64,000 nt of DNA from Mycobacterium sp. (GCF_004298145.1 NZ_SCRH01000005.1:1-64000); one strand, 5' to 3'; positions 1-9,433 are shown, numbered from the stretch's first letter. Notes: generated by a model from the sequence alone, not told the origin. Program-made: numbers and translations.

Positions 1-497
1 TGGCGCGCCCACCCACCAGGCCCCCACCCGCGGTGGCCCCATGTCCGGGCCCCACCGGTGAGCGCGCCCACTGGTGGTGGTACACACCCTTCCAACCCCA
101 ACCACCACCAACAAACAACTAGCTCGGGCAGGGCCGCGTCGAAAGTGTGCTGTGCCTTGAAGATGCAACACGTTGGGGCACCACGGGATTCGTTCACACC
201 ACCCACTGACTACCCCGTCCTGGGCATCGGGGTCGACAGCCCAACCCGCACCGCCGCCGACCTGGTAGCCCGGCACCTCCGCAGGCCCTCATCAACGCCC
301 ACAGTGACGGTGTTCACCAATTGTTGCGGGCGAGGCCGTTGTTGACAGGGTTGTCGGACGCCATTGAGGCCGCCTCAAGGTCAGGAGGCACCACCGCCAA
401 AGAAACCGCCCGCCCCTGCAGCCATTGAACTGCAGTGGCACAAGGGATTTGATGTCACTAATTCGCCGAGCGTCACGCCGACAGTCGTCCGTCCCCG
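1..497. other. Gene-poor stretch downstream of mce2F
   Basis: No confident gene is seen in these bases beyond the mce2F stop. Open frames on both strands are short, lack ribosome binding sites and have poor mycobacterial codon use. The only protein-like signal is the possible frameshifted remnant given separately at about 160-428. No hairpin resembling a terminator was found just after mce2F. Confidence 0.5.
160..428 (+). pseudogene. Possible frameshifted gene remnant
   Basis: One frame reads a plausible stretch containing SPTRTAADLVARHLRRP up to about position 290. A different frame then continues with QALINAHSDGVHQLLRARPL and ends at a stop at 426-428. Together they look like a single protein tail broken by a one-base frameshift. 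The motif SPTRTAADLARH loosely recalls a segment of DUF559/AbiEi-type proteins common in mycobacteria, but this is a weak resemblance from memory. No start codon or ribosome binding site was identified. It could equally be chance coding potential in GC-rich DNA. Confidence 0.25.
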
Positions 498-2048
498 TCA
501 GCCCGCTGTTCCGAGCATCTGCTTCCAGCCCTCGTCTCCGATATTGGCCGAATTCGCAACGGAATAGACCACACCGTCGGGACCCACGACCTTGCCGCTG
601 CGCACGTCGTACAGCGCCGTGGGAAGCACGCTCGGGGTGTAGACGCACGGGTTCGGCTGCTGCCCATTGCATTCGACGCTGCCCGATCCCGGCCGCTGCA
701 ACGGATCGTTTTTCGGCGGCGGTGTGCCCGGCAGCTGATCGGCGGGCAGCGGGTTGAGGCCGTTGTCGACCGACGGCGCCGGGATCACCTGACCGGGTTT
801 CACGGGTTGGTCACAACGCGCGCTCGGGGCGGGGCAGGTGAGTATCTGATCGGGGTCGCCGTACCAGGGGTTGGTGCCCAGCGGCACATAGGGTTCGGTG
901 CCGCGGCACTCGCGCGGGGTCGCCGCCCGCTTGCCGGGAACGTCCACACACGGGTAATTGCGCGCTCCGCGAACCACATTCGTGGCTTCCATGGGGATCT
1001 TGCAATAGGTGCCGGCCGGCAGCGGAGCGGTGGTGGTATCGGCCGGAGCCCGCCACTGCGAGGCCGGCAGGAAGCCGGTCAGGCACGGCGGTGGTTGATT
1101 GAGCGAGATGGCGCCGACGCCGAGGGCGGCCTGGCCGGGAGATTGTGCGGTCACCGACTGCGCGATCGCACCCGACTGCGGCAAGAACACCAGCGCCTGC
1201 TCGACGCCGTTGTGGTAGCGCTTGAGCATGTCGATGACGACCTCGAGATTGGCCAGCACCTGCGGCAGCGAGTCCCGCACGTCGCCGAACGTGGTGTTGA
1301 CCTGTGCGGCCGTCGGCGGCGCGTTGGCCAGAATGCTTCGCACCGCCTGATCGTTCTGCGCGCTCTGCGCCGCCACTGTGTTCAGGTTGGTGGCCCAACG
1401 CCTGATCGTGTCAGCGGAATCGGCCTGGCTGTCGATGATCGGTGCCGACCGCCCGATGATGTCGTCGACGTCGTCGATGCTGCCCCGCACGTCGTGGGCG
1501 ATCGCCTGGGTGGCATCCACCAGGCGCCGCAGCGACGGCCCCAGCCCGCCGAGCGCCTGCGACGACTCGTACAGCAGCGACGCCACCTTGTCCTTGGGGA
1601 GCACCGCCAGTCCGCGGTTGGCGGCGTCGAGGGCGGGGCCGATCTGGCTGGGAACCGTGCTCTTGTGGATCGTCTGCCCGTTCCGCAGGTACGGGCCGCG
1701 CTTGGCGGTCGATACCAGGTCGATGTACTGCTCGCCGACCGCCGAGACCGAGTGCACGTTGGCCGACGCGTCGGCCGGTATCTGGTAGCCGGTCTCGATG
1801 CTCATCGTTGCGCGCGCGCCGCGCTCGGTCGGTTCGACGCCGGTGACCTTGCCGATGGTGATGCCCCGATAGGCGACGTTGGCCGTGCGGTACAGGCCCC
1901 CGGACTGCGGCAATTCGGCATAGAGGGTGTAGCGGCCGACGCCGACCAGGCTCGGTATCCGCAGGTAGTACCAGCCAAGGACGACGACCGCGGCCACCGC
2001 CACGCCCGTCAACAGCACCAACTGCGTTTTGATCAAGCGGGGCAGCAT
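498..2048 (-). CDS. mce2F: MCE-family protein Mce2F
   Basis: Last substrate-binding subunit of the Mce2 lipid-import complex, 516 residues. A hydrophobic segment at about residues 8-27 anchors it in the membrane. The MCE domain follows (about 35-115, with YRGITIGKVTG typical of the family). A long alpha-helical region comes next, then a Pro-rich tail from about residue 330 carrying several Cys residues. In the family, six MCE subunits form a tube that carries lipid from the outer envelope to the YrbE permeases. The start lies 3 nt after the mce2E stop, so the two are probably translationally coupled. It closes the operon. The choice of mce2 over other mce operons rests on the adjacent GntR gene and downstream neighbours. 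Confidence 0.93.
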   Translation of the reverse strand: MLPRLIKTQLVLLTGVAVAAVVVLGWYYLRIPSLVGVGRYTLYAELPQSGGLYRTANVAYRGITIGKVTGVEPTERGARATMSIETGYQIPADASANVHSVSAVGEQYIDLVSTAKRGPYLRNGQTIHKSTVPSQIGPALDAANRGLAVLPKDKVASLLYESSQALGGLGPSLRRLVDATQAIAHDVRGSIDDVDDIIGRSAPIIDSQADSADTIRRWATNLNTVAAQSAQNDQAVRSILANAPPTAAQVNTTFGDVRDSLPQVLANLEVVIDMLKRYHNGVEQALVFLPQSGAIAQSVTAQSPGQAALGVGAISLNQPPPCLTGFLPASQWRAPADTTTAPLPAGTYCKIPMEATNVVRGARNYPCVDVPGKRAATPRECRGTEPYVPLGTNPWYGDPDQILTCPAPSARCDQPVKPGQVIPAPSVDNGLNPLPADQLPGTPPPKNDPLQRPGSGSVECNGQQPNPCVYTPSVLPTALYDVRSGKVVGPDGVVYSVANSANIGDEGWKQMLGTAG

Positions 2049-2051
2049 CTT

Positions 2052-3182
2052 TCATTCACCCCTCTCCACCAGCGGCCCTCCCGGGGCGTCGTTGGGGTTC
2101 GGCGTGTAGCGCACGTCCGGGATCATGGTGTCCGGATCGCGTCCCCACGACTGCTCGAGCGCCCGCAGCGCCCCGGACAATCCGGTTCCGGTCAGCATCG
2201 TGTTATCGATGGTCGACAGCGTCAGGTCGAGCGCCGCGGACACGTTGACGTAGTCCCCGCGGATCACCTGCGTAACGTCGTCGATATTGAACGGCGCTGT
2301 GAGACCCAACTTCAGCGCGCCGGCCACGAACGGGGAGGCCAGGACGAGTTGGCGCAGCGGTCGCTGTAGCGACCGCAGGTTCCGGTCGAGGTTGGGCCGG
2401 GCCCCGGTCAACGCCCGGTTGGCGGCGCTGCTGAATCGGCCCAGGGATTCGGTGGCGTCGGCGAACAGATCGCGGGTATCGGCGAAATGCTGGATCAGCG
2501 GCGGGATGTCGGTCAGGACCCGGTCCAGTGTGTCTTTGCGGTCCGCGAAGATGGCCAGGAGTTCGTTGGTCGAATCAATTGCGCGGGTGAGGTCGTCGCG
2601 CTGGCGGTTCAGTTCGGTGATGAAAGTGTCTAACCTTGCGAGGAATCCGCGAATCTGATCGGCGTGGCCATCGAGGATGTTGAGGACCTCGGTCTGGATC
2701 GCGTCGAGATTCGCGATGCCGCCGCCATTGAGGATCACCGCGACGCTCGCCAGCGTCCGTTCGACGGTGGGGTATGCCGAGGCATTATTCAGGGGGATCG
2801 TGTCGCCGCTCTTCAATTGCCGCGCGGACGGTCTCTTCGGTGCGGCCAGCTCGACATGCTGGGTGCCCAGCAGACTGGTCTGACCGATCTTGGCGGTCGC
2901 GTTTGCCGGTAGCTTCACACCCGGATCGAGATCCAGCCTCAGCGTGGCCATCCAGTTCTTCAGGGTGATGGCGCGCACCGTGCCGACCCATACGTCGGCG
3001 ACCCTTACCCGGCTATTGGTGTTCAGCGCCAACGTATCCGGCACCTGCACGTAGATCGTCATGTGGTCGGCACCCGTGCCGCGGCCGACCGGCAGCGGCA
3101 TGTCGGCGATACCCCGCCACTGGCAGGACGTCAACATCGCCACGGCCAGGAGGAACATCAGGCCGCGGCCCACCGCGCTCAC
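2052..3182 (-). CDS. lprL: MCE-family lipoprotein Mce2E (LprL)
   Basis: Lipoprotein subunit of the Mce2 complex, 376 residues from the chosen GTG. A short hydrophobic segment ends in the lipobox LTSC, so the mature protein should be acylated on that Cys. The MCE domain follows (NSRVRVADVWVGTV, then ATAKIGQTSLLGTQHVEL), then the helical region. The start is ambiguous: in-frame GTG codons sit at 3182, 3236 and 3290, one in each copy of a 54-bp tandem repeat, each with GAGG 8 nt upstream, and an ATG lies at 3158. The GTG at 3182 gives the most normal lipoprotein signal peptide. The GTG at 3290, 8 nt after the mce2D stop, would add 36 Arg-containing residues. Confidence 0.88.
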   Translation of the reverse strand: MSAVGRGLMFLLAVAMLTSCQWRGIADMPLPVGRGTGADHMTIYVQVPDTLALNTNSRVRVADVWVGTVRAITLKNWMATLRLDLDPGVKLPANATAKIGQTSLLGTQHVELAAPKRPSARQLKSGDTIPLNNASAYPTVERTLASVAVILNGGGIANLDAIQTEVLNILDGHADQIRGFLARLDTFITELNRQRDDLTRAIDSTNELLAIFADRKDTLDRVLTDIPPLIQHFADTRDLFADATESLGRFSSAANRALTGARPNLDRNLRSLQRPLRQLVLASPFVAGALKLGLTAPFNIDDVTQVIRGDYVNVSAALDLTLSTIDNTMLTGTGLSGALRALEQSWGRDPDTMIPDVRYTPNPNDAPGGPLVERGE

Positions 3183-3304
3183 GCCGCGCCTCAGTGCCCA
3201 TCGGTTCGGCTTGCCGTTCGCGCCCACCGCGCTCACGCCGCGCCTCAGTGCGCATCGGTTCGGCTTGCCGTTCGCGCCCACTGCGCTCACGCCGCGCCTC
3301 ACTG
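3169..3304. repeat. 54-bp tandem repeat at the mce2D/mce2E junction
   Basis: Two full 54-bp units (3169-3222 and 3223-3276) and a partial third (3277-about 3304) lie head to tail with only one or two differences. Read on the minus strand, each copy holds TGAGGCGCGGCGTG, which combines a TGA, an SD-like GAGG and a GTG. In the outermost copy that TGA is the mce2D stop. Because 54 is a multiple of three, every GTG is in frame with mce2E. Size, intercistronic position and stop/start content resemble mycobacterial MIRU elements, though I cannot confirm sequence relatedness. Copy number is likely to vary between strains. Confidence 0.9.
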
Positions 3305-4798
3305 ACCCGGTCCCGGCTGTGTGAGTCGCGGAAACCGCTGCGGGGGAACCGGATTCGACTCGTCGTAGGCGTTCGGCGGTCCGGGCGAATTGACCCCGGG
3401 GGGCGGGGAAGCGATGTCCTGACCACCCATGAGCTCGGTCAGCGATTCGGGAGTGAGCATCTCGGCGGTAGACGGCTGAACCTGCGTGCCCTGCATCCCG
3501 GGCGCGACCACCCAGCCCGGCTCGTGGTTGCCATGCGAAAGTGGGGTGTCGCGCGCGAAGATTCCCGGGACGGTGGTGTCCTTGTATCCCGGCGGCGGCC
3601 GCAGTCGCTCCTCGGAGTACGCGACTTCCTTGGGCAGAGTGGCCGCCGAGTTGAACAAGTTCAGGCTGCCCGGTGGGTAATTGAATTTGATGGCGTCCAG
3701 AACCGGCGACAGATACTGTGCGCACAGCTCGGCCGAGTCCTGATAGCCCAACCGGCTGCCGGCCTGAATGGCGCTGCAGATGAAATGAAGGGGGTTGGCG
3801 AAGTTGGGGAATGCGAACAGGCCCACCAGCGAGCTGTGTGCGGGTTGGTAGAGGTTGTTGAAGTTACCCGCAAAGGTGGGCAGCACGTGCAATGCGGTTT
3901 CCAGGCCGTCCCGCGGCTCGGGTTGCAGGATCGTGGTGGTCACGTCATCGAGGTTGTCGACATCGTGCGTCAGCGTGGATCCGTTGTCGTTCAAGAATTT
4001 TCGAGCCACATCTAGCACGTCATCGATGTGGGTGATGGTGTCGCTCACGTCGTGGTCGGATCTGGTGAACCAGTCGGTGAATTGGGCCAGGTTGTCGTTG
4101 AGCGCGACGAACTGTTGACTGTTCTGGTACAGCGCGGTGACGAACTGGGCCAGGCTTCGGGTGATGGCGACGAAATCCCCTCGGCCCTCGTTGAGCGCGG
4201 TCAACGCCTGCGACAAGCTGTTCAGGGTTTCGTTGACCTGCTTGCCCTTGCCAGCCAGGTTGTCCGCAGCAGATTCGATGACGTCGCCGAACGGGCCCGC
4301 CGGCTGTTGGGGTGTCGGGCCGAGCTGGCGCAAGATCCCGTTGATGGAGTCCCGCAACTGATCCCACTCCACGGGCACCTGGGTGCGTTCGATCGGGATG
4401 ACGTCGCCGTCGCTGAGCACCGGGCCGCCGGTGTAAGGCGGTGACAACTGGATGGTGCGCGAGGCCACCAGGCTCGGGTTGAGAATCGATGCGGTGGCCC
4501 TGGCGGGCACCTGGTACTCGTTGTTGTAGTGCAACGTGACTCGCATCTTGTCGCCGGCCGGCTCGATCTTGTCGATCGAACCGACCCGCACGCCCATAAT
4601 CTGAACTCTGTCGCCGGGGTAGAGCGCAAGGGTCTCGGAAAAATATGCGACAACGGTGGTGCTGGTCAGCCTCCGGTAGAGCTGCACCCCCGCGGCCGCC
4701 GCGATGCAGACGAGGACCACCACCAGCCCTGCGACAACCACCACCCTGGCAGACACTTTGGGCAATCTGAGGCTGCGGATATCGAAGATGGTGCTCAT
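3299..4798 (-). CDS. mce2D: MCE-family protein Mce2D
   Basis: Mce2 subunit of 499 residues. An N-terminal transmembrane segment (about residues 19-40) is followed by the MCE domain (YPGDRVQIMGVRVGSIDKIE), a helical region and a Pro-rich C-terminal tail. The ATG overlaps the mce2C stop as ATGA, so translation is probably coupled. The TGA stop lies inside the first unit of the 54-bp repeat described at 3169-3304. Family role: one of six subunits forming the periplasmic lipid conduit. Confidence 0.93.
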   Translation of the reverse strand: MSTIFDIRSLRLPKVSARVVVVAGLVVVLVCIAAAAGVQLYRRLTSTTVVAYFSETLALYPGDRVQIMGVRVGSIDKIEPAGDKMRVTLHYNNEYQVPARATASILNPSLVASRTIQLSPPYTGGPVLSDGDVIPIERTQVPVEWDQLRDSINGILRQLGPTPQQPAGPFGDVIESAADNLAGKGKQVNETLNSLSQALTALNEGRGDFVAITRSLAQFVTALYQNSQQFVALNDNLAQFTDWFTRSDHDVSDTITHIDDVLDVARKFLNDNGSTLTHDVDNLDDVTTTILQPEPRDGLETALHVLPTFAGNFNNLYQPAHSSLVGLFAFPNFANPLHFICSAIQAGSRLGYQDSAELCAQYLSPVLDAIKFNYPPGSLNLFNSAATLPKEVAYSEERLRPPPGYKDTTVPGIFARDTPLSHGNHEPGWVVAPGMQGTQVQPSTAEMLTPESLTELMGGQDIASPPPGVNSPGPPNAYDESNPVPPQRFPRLTQPGPGQ

Positions 4799-6300
4799 CG
4801 GCCGCTACCCCCTGCCCCGTCGGACGTGACGGACGGTGCCGGCGGCCGCGGGCCCGGCCCCGGCCGCGCCGGTGGCCCCGTCGGGCCCAGGTTCTCGGTA
4901 CGCGCCCCCGGCGGGGCGTGCGCCGGGAGCGGCACCGGAGTGCCCGGAACGTCCGGCGGCGCCTCACCCGGCCGACCCGCGCTCGGAATGCCGGGTGTGA
5001 GCGGCGGCCCGTCGGGATTTTGCTGCGACGCCCCAACGTCCAGCGGAGCCGGAAAACCGTCGGGGACCGAGCCAAACGGGCCTTGGCCGGAAAGGGCGCA
5101 GGGCAAAGGGTTTTCGGGCCGCGGCGGGCCATCGGCAGCCGGTGTGTACGAACACGGCGATCCCGGCGCCACGGCCGGGCGCGGATGATCCGGAGTGCCC
5201 TCGGCCACCGGCGGCGCCGGCGATGGGGCACCGTTGGGCAACCGCGTGCCGTTGGGGTCGGGCCAGCGGAACGCGGGCAGCCCGGCGCTGCGCCAGAAGT
5301 TCTCCGGGTCGATGCCCCGCTTCTTGAACGCCGCGTCGACCCACGGCTGAAGGACTTGGTAGGGCACCAGATTCGCCACGATCGCCTTGAAAAACGGTCC
5401 GGAAGCCACGGCCTCGGTCAGGGACGCGGTGTACCTGCTGACCAGTACGAGCACGTCGGACAGTTCCTTCTTGCGCTTGACCAGCTCGTCGCTGACCGTG
5501 CCCAACTGCCGCAGCACCTGGTGGGCGTGGGGGTTTTCCTTGATGAAGCCGGACACCTGCGTCGACACCGCCGACACGTTGCTCAGCAGTATGCTCAGCG
5601 CCTGGCTGCGGTGCCGGAACGCGGCCAGCAGGGTGTTGGCGTTGACCAGCAACCCGTCGACCTGTTGGCTACGGTCGCCGAGTACGCGAGTGACCTTGTC
5701 GGCGTTGGCCAGCAGCTGTTTGATCTGGTCGTCGCGATTACCAATGGTGCCGGAGAATTTGGCCACACCGTCGAGGGCGGCCTTCAGATGCGGCGCGGTC
5801 TGATCGAACGTCTCCGACAAGACGTTCAGCGACCGTTTGACGACGTCGATGTTCCAGTCCGTCGCCGCCTTGGTGACATCGACGAACGCGTCGTAGATTT
5901 GGTACGGCGTGGTGGTCTGCCCCGACGGGATGATTCCGTTGGGCCGCAGCGGATCCGAACCCCGGGGCTGGATCGCCATGTTCTTGCGGCCGAGGAAGGT
6001 ATCGGTGCGAATCGCGGCGCGGCTTTGCGTCCCGATGGTCTTGCCCGGCATCGAAAAGCCCACCAGGACGCGGTCGCCGCGGATCACGAGCGAACGCACC
6101 AAACCGACGTTCACCCCGGCGATTTCCACCTTGTCGCCGGCGCTGATGCCGCCGGTGTCGGCGAACTGCGCGTAGTAGGTCGGCGTGGCGAACAGCATCG
6201 GAACGCTGGTGAAGCTCTGCCCCACACCGACGGCGAGCAGCGTGACCAGAGTGCCCATCAGACCGACGCGGGTGCGGTTGAACTCCGTCAGCGTCCTCAT
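4795..6300 (-). CDS. mce2C: MCE-family protein Mce2C
   Basis: Mce2 subunit of 501 residues. The chosen ATG at 6300 forms an ATGA overlap with the mce2B stop; a longer reading to 6312 would intrude further into mce2B and is less likely. The N-terminal hydrophobic segment (about residues 15-35) is followed by the MCE domain (ISAGDKVEIAGVNVGLVRSL and TFLGRKNMAIQPRG). The C-terminal 150 residues are very rich in Pro, Gly and Ala, as in many MceC proteins, and may extend through the cell wall. Confidence 0.93.
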   Translation of the reverse strand: MRTLTEFNRTRVGLMGTLVTLLAVGVGQSFTSVPMLFATPTYYAQFADTGGISAGDKVEIAGVNVGLVRSLVIRGDRVLVGFSMPGKTIGTQSRAAIRTDTFLGRKNMAIQPRGSDPLRPNGIIPSGQTTTPYQIYDAFVDVTKAATDWNIDVVKRSLNVLSETFDQTAPHLKAALDGVAKFSGTIGNRDDQIKQLLANADKVTRVLGDRSQQVDGLLVNANTLLAAFRHRSQALSILLSNVSAVSTQVSGFIKENPHAHQVLRQLGTVSDELVKRKKELSDVLVLVSRYTASLTEAVASGPFFKAIVANLVPYQVLQPWVDAAFKKRGIDPENFWRSAGLPAFRWPDPNGTRLPNGAPSPAPPVAEGTPDHPRPAVAPGSPCSYTPAADGPPRPENPLPCALSGQGPFGSVPDGFPAPLDVGASQQNPDGPPLTPGIPSAGRPGEAPPDVPGTPVPLPAHAPPGARTENLGPTGPPARPGPGPRPPAPSVTSDGAGGSGR

Positions 6301-7328
6301 TGCGGCGTGCACCTCCCGGTCGGCTGCCCGAAAAGCTTGACGGTGCGTACCGGGCCGCCAGGCTGTAATCCGTTGACTTTGATCGAGATGTCACACAGGT
6401 AGAAGTTGTAGAAGTCGCCGTAGATGCCGCCGGCGCGGCCGATGACGCGGAACGCGTCCGGCAGTTTGGCCAGCACGTCATCAAGCGTGGGCAGGTCGTT
6501 GATGAGCGACTGCTGGATGCCCTCGAGGTGTCCGAGGGTGCCGTGGAGTGATGGCCGGTCGTCGCTCAGCAGACCGGCCAGGGTTCCCGCCGCGTCGCTG
6601 ATGTGTGCGGTGGCCGCGGCCAGCGGATCGGCCCTGTTCTTCAATCCGGTGATCAGCAGTTCCAACTTGTCGACCGTTCGATCGAACTCCTTCTCGTGCT
6701 TGACGGTCGTGGCCAGCACGGTATTCAGGTTGTTGATGACCTCGCCGATCGCCTTGTCGCGATCGGCCAGCGCCCCGGTCAGCGCCGCGGTCTGGTCGAG
6801 GATGTCGTTGATGGTGGCGCCCTGTCCCTGGAACACGGTGATGATCGACTGGGCGATGTTGTTGACCTTGTTGGGGTCCAATGCCTTGAACAGCGGCCGG
6901 AACCCGCCGATCAGTGCATCGAGATCCAACGCCGGCCGGGTGTGCTCGAGCGCGATGCGGCCGCCGGGGGCCAGCCGCCGGCCGCTCTCGCCGCGTTTGA
7001 GTTCCAGGTAGCGGTCGCCGATCAGGTTGAGGTAGCGGATCGACGCGGTCGTCGCCTGATCCAGTGGCAGTGAGCGATCGATGTTGAACTCCACCAACAC
7101 CCGCGTGTCCCCGTCGGTCAAGGTCACCTTGGAGACCTTGCCGATCTCCACACCCGACGCCCGCACGAATTGCCCCGCCCGCAGCCCACTCGCGTCGGTG
7201 AACACCGCGGAGTACCCGGTGGTGCGGTCGAATCGCACCTGGCCGAACACGATGACGATCATCACGGTGAACATCGCCAACACAGACCAGAAGATGCCGA
7301 GTTTGACCGCTGTGCCAGTGACTTTCAT
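6297..7328 (-). CDS. mce2B: MCE-family protein Mce2B
   Basis: Mce2 subunit of 343 residues, the usual MceB length. The ATG at 7328 (MKVTGTAVKLG) overlaps the mce2A stop as ATGA; the open frame continues upstream but that part is antisense-like and not credible. A transmembrane helix spans about residues 10-30. The MCE domain follows (LRAGQFVRASGVEIGKVSKV, with LNLIGDRYLEL) and then long helices. Two Cys near the C-terminus (FYNFYLCDI and TGRCTPQ) are typical of MceB. Confidence 0.94.
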   Translation of the reverse strand: MKVTGTAVKLGIFWSVLAMFTVMIVIVFGQVRFDRTTGYSAVFTDASGLRAGQFVRASGVEIGKVSKVTLTDGDTRVLVEFNIDRSLPLDQATTASIRYLNLIGDRYLELKRGESGRRLAPGGRIALEHTRPALDLDALIGGFRPLFKALDPNKVNNIAQSIITVFQGQGATINDILDQTAALTGALADRDKAIGEVINNLNTVLATTVKHEKEFDRTVDKLELLITGLKNRADPLAAATAHISDAAGTLAGLLSDDRPSLHGTLGHLEGIQQSLINDLPTLDDVLAKLPDAFRVIGRAGGIYGDFYNFYLCDISIKVNGLQPGGPVRTVKLFGQPTGRCTPQ

Positions 7329-8548
7329 GGGTTGATCGTGTTCTCCCCGTATTGGCGTCCCCAGACGTACTCGGTGGCCAGCGGCTGGCCTATCTCGAGG
7401 TGGTTGTAGGGCGCAAGGCTGGCGCCGGTGTCCATCACCAGATATGGGGCGGGCCACAGCTCCCGCGTGATCTTCTGCCAGCAGCCCGGCCGTCCACCGG
7501 GGCCGCCGTGCGCGTTCACGCGTGGCAAATTGTCCGGATAGACATACGGGTTGGGCGCACCGATGATCGACCCGGCGGCCGACAGCGAATAGCCGTTGCC
7601 GCCCGCCGCTTTCGCCACTTCCGGTGCGGCGTCGTGGAAGTTGCGGATCATGCAGAACAGTTCGGGGCTGTAGATGTCGAGCAGATCAGCGGTGGGGACC
7701 AGATCGGCGGCCCCGCGCACCAGGTACGGCCCGCCCCGAGCGAAAATGTCCTCGCCGCGCTGACCCACGCCCACCGCCGCCAACAGCGCGGCGTCCAGGT
7801 CGCTCTGTTGGCGGGTCAGCGTGCGCGCGGTGGTCACCGCGTTGCGCAGAAAACCCCACAGGTCGGGTGCGGCCTTGGTGTAGACATCGGCCAGGTCCGC
7901 CAACCGCCGCACGTCATACCGGATCTGCGGCAGCCGTGGATTCACCTGCGCCAGAATCTCGTTCCCGTTGACGATCGACTCACCGAACTTGCCTCCCAGC
8001 CCGTCCAGCGCCTGTGCCAGCGCGGACAGCGTGGCGTTGAGTTCGATCGGATCCACTTTCTCGGCTATCGAGTTGACCGTCTCGAACAACGTGTTGAATT
8101 CGGTGGTCACCGACCGCGCATCGATCACGTCATGGGGCGAAATACGCCGCCGCGAAGGCCTTTCCGGCGCGATCGGTGATGTCAGTGACACGTACTTGTT
8201 GCCGAACAGGGTGGCCGCCTCGATGTTGGCCACCACATTGGCCGGAATCAGCTTGATGTAGCGCGGGTCCACATCCAACATCAGCTCGGCTGCCGGCGCT
8301 CCGTCACGCTCGATCTCCGCGATGCCGCCCACCCGGCCGATCTCCACCCCGTTGTAGGTGACTTTGGATCCCGGCTCCATCACCAGGCCCGCCCGCGTGG
8401 CGACCATCGTGAGCTCGGTCTTGGGCGTGAAATCCCCCCGAAACTGCAGATACACCAGCATCAACACCAGCCCGCAGACCAACAGCAACAGCACACCCTC
8501 GACGTACACCCACGCGCGTCGGGTCTTCCGCGTCACCGGCGTCGTCAC
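7325..8548 (-). CDS. mce2A: MCE-family protein Mce2A
   Basis: First MCE subunit, 407 residues from a GTG at 8548 that lies 5 nt after the yrbE2B stop. The much longer open frame upstream is only the out-of-frame shadow of yrbE2B. A transmembrane segment spans about residues 15-33. The MCE domain follows (EPGSKVTYNGVEIGRVGGI and TLFGNKYVSLTSP), then a helical domain and a C-terminal segment ending in ENTINP. MceA proteins take part in host-cell entry or lipid uptake in pathogenic mycobacteria. A second in-frame GTG at 8536 is an alternative start. Confidence 0.94.
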   Translation of the reverse strand: MTTPVTRKTRRAWVYVEGVLLLLVCGLVLMLVYLQFRGDFTPKTELTMVATRAGLVMEPGSKVTYNGVEIGRVGGIAEIERDGAPAAELMLDVDPRYIKLIPANVVANIEAATLFGNKYVSLTSPIAPERPSRRRISPHDVIDARSVTTEFNTLFETVNSIAEKVDPIELNATLSALAQALDGLGGKFGESIVNGNEILAQVNPRLPQIRYDVRRLADLADVYTKAAPDLWGFLRNAVTTARTLTRQQSDLDAALLAAVGVGQRGEDIFARGGPYLVRGAADLVPTADLLDIYSPELFCMIRNFHDAAPEVAKAAGGNGYSLSAAGSIIGAPNPYVYPDNLPRVNAHGGPGGRPGCWQKITRELWPAPYLVMDTGASLAPYNHLEIGQPLATEYVWGRQYGENTINP

Positions 8549-8553
8549 GGCGG

Positions 8554-9432
8554 CTACACCGTGAGATTGAAATTCGGGTCGACGCCGTAGAGCGCCAACT
8601 GGGCCAGCAGGACCACCACCACCACCGAGACCAACGAGAACCGCATCGATCGACCGACTGCCTGGCCGACACCGACCGGTCCGCCGCTGGCGGTGTAGCC
8701 GTAGTAGCAATGGGTGATCATCACCACCACCGCGATGATGACGACCTCCAGCACCGACCAGCCCACGTCCTCGGGCCGCAGAAAGGTGCGGAAGTAGTGC
8801 TCGTAGGTGCCGTTCGATTGTCCATAGAACACGGTCGTCACGACCTGACCCGAGGTGAACGCCATGTCCAGCGCCAGGGCGTACAACGGCATGATCACCG
8901 CCAGCCCGCCCAGGATCCGCGTGGAGACCAGAAACGAAATCGATTTGATGCCCATGACTTCCAGTGCGTCGATCTCCTCGCTGATCCGCATGGCGCCCAA
9001 CTGTGCGGTGGCGCCTGCCCCGACGGTGGCGGCCAGCGTGACGCCGGCGACGATGGGCGCGGCGATGCGTGTGTTGGCCAGTGCGGCAAAGAATCCGGTG
9101 AAGGCCTCGACGCCGATGTTGCCCAGCGACGCGAAGCCCTGGATGGCGATCAGCGAACCTCCGGACAGCGTCACGAATCCGATGATCGCGACCGTGCCGC
9201 CGACGACGGCCATCGCGCCTGTGCCCATGCCGATCTCGGCGACGAGCCGCAACGTCTCGCGCCGGTAGCGGCGTAACGCCCACCCGATCTGCCCGACGCT
9301 GATCCGGGCGAACCGCGCGAAAATACCGATCTGCCAGAGCCTTCGGGCGGTACCGCCGCCATACCGGTTCAGGTTGGCTGCCGTCCGCGGGTAGCGGGCA
9401 CGCAGCGCACCGGGCGCCGATATCGCCGTCAT
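8554..9432 (-). CDS. yrbE2B: YrbE-family permease YrbE2B
   Basis: MlaE/YrbE-type integral membrane permease of 292 residues with about five or six transmembrane helices. The family signature is clear in GATAQLGAMRISEEIDALEV and in the Gly-rich TASGGPVGVGQAVG near the C-terminus. With YrbE2A it forms the inner-membrane channel of the Mce2 importer, presumably energised by an unlinked MceG-type ATPase because no ATPase gene lies in this operon. The ATG follows the yrbE2A stop with one base between. Confidence 0.95.
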   Translation of the reverse strand: MTAISAPGALRARYPRTAANLNRYGGGTARRLWQIGIFARFARISVGQIGWALRRYRRETLRLVAEIGMGTGAMAVVGGTVAIIGFVTLSGGSLIAIQGFASLGNIGVEAFTGFFAALANTRIAAPIVAGVTLAATVGAGATAQLGAMRISEEIDALEVMGIKSISFLVSTRILGGLAVIMPLYALALDMAFTSGQVVTTVFYGQSNGTYEHYFRTFLRPEDVGWSVLEVVIIAVVVMITHCYYGYTASGGPVGVGQAVGRSMRFSLVSVVVVVLLAQLALYGVDPNFNLTV

Positions 9433-9433
9433 G

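Noticed and set aside
3013..3426. 137-residue protein encoded by the 54-bp repeats
   Set aside because: Its TEARRERGGRERQAEP repeats arise only because the unit is a multiple of three; the frame runs out of frame through mce2D and mce2E.
4918..6402. 494-residue open frame opposite mce2C
   Set aside because: Shadow frame complementary to an MCE gene; no recognisable features.
7325..9283. Extended mce2A reading of 652 residues
   Set aside because: The first 245 residues overlap yrbE2B out of frame; the MceA start at 8548 agrees with family length.
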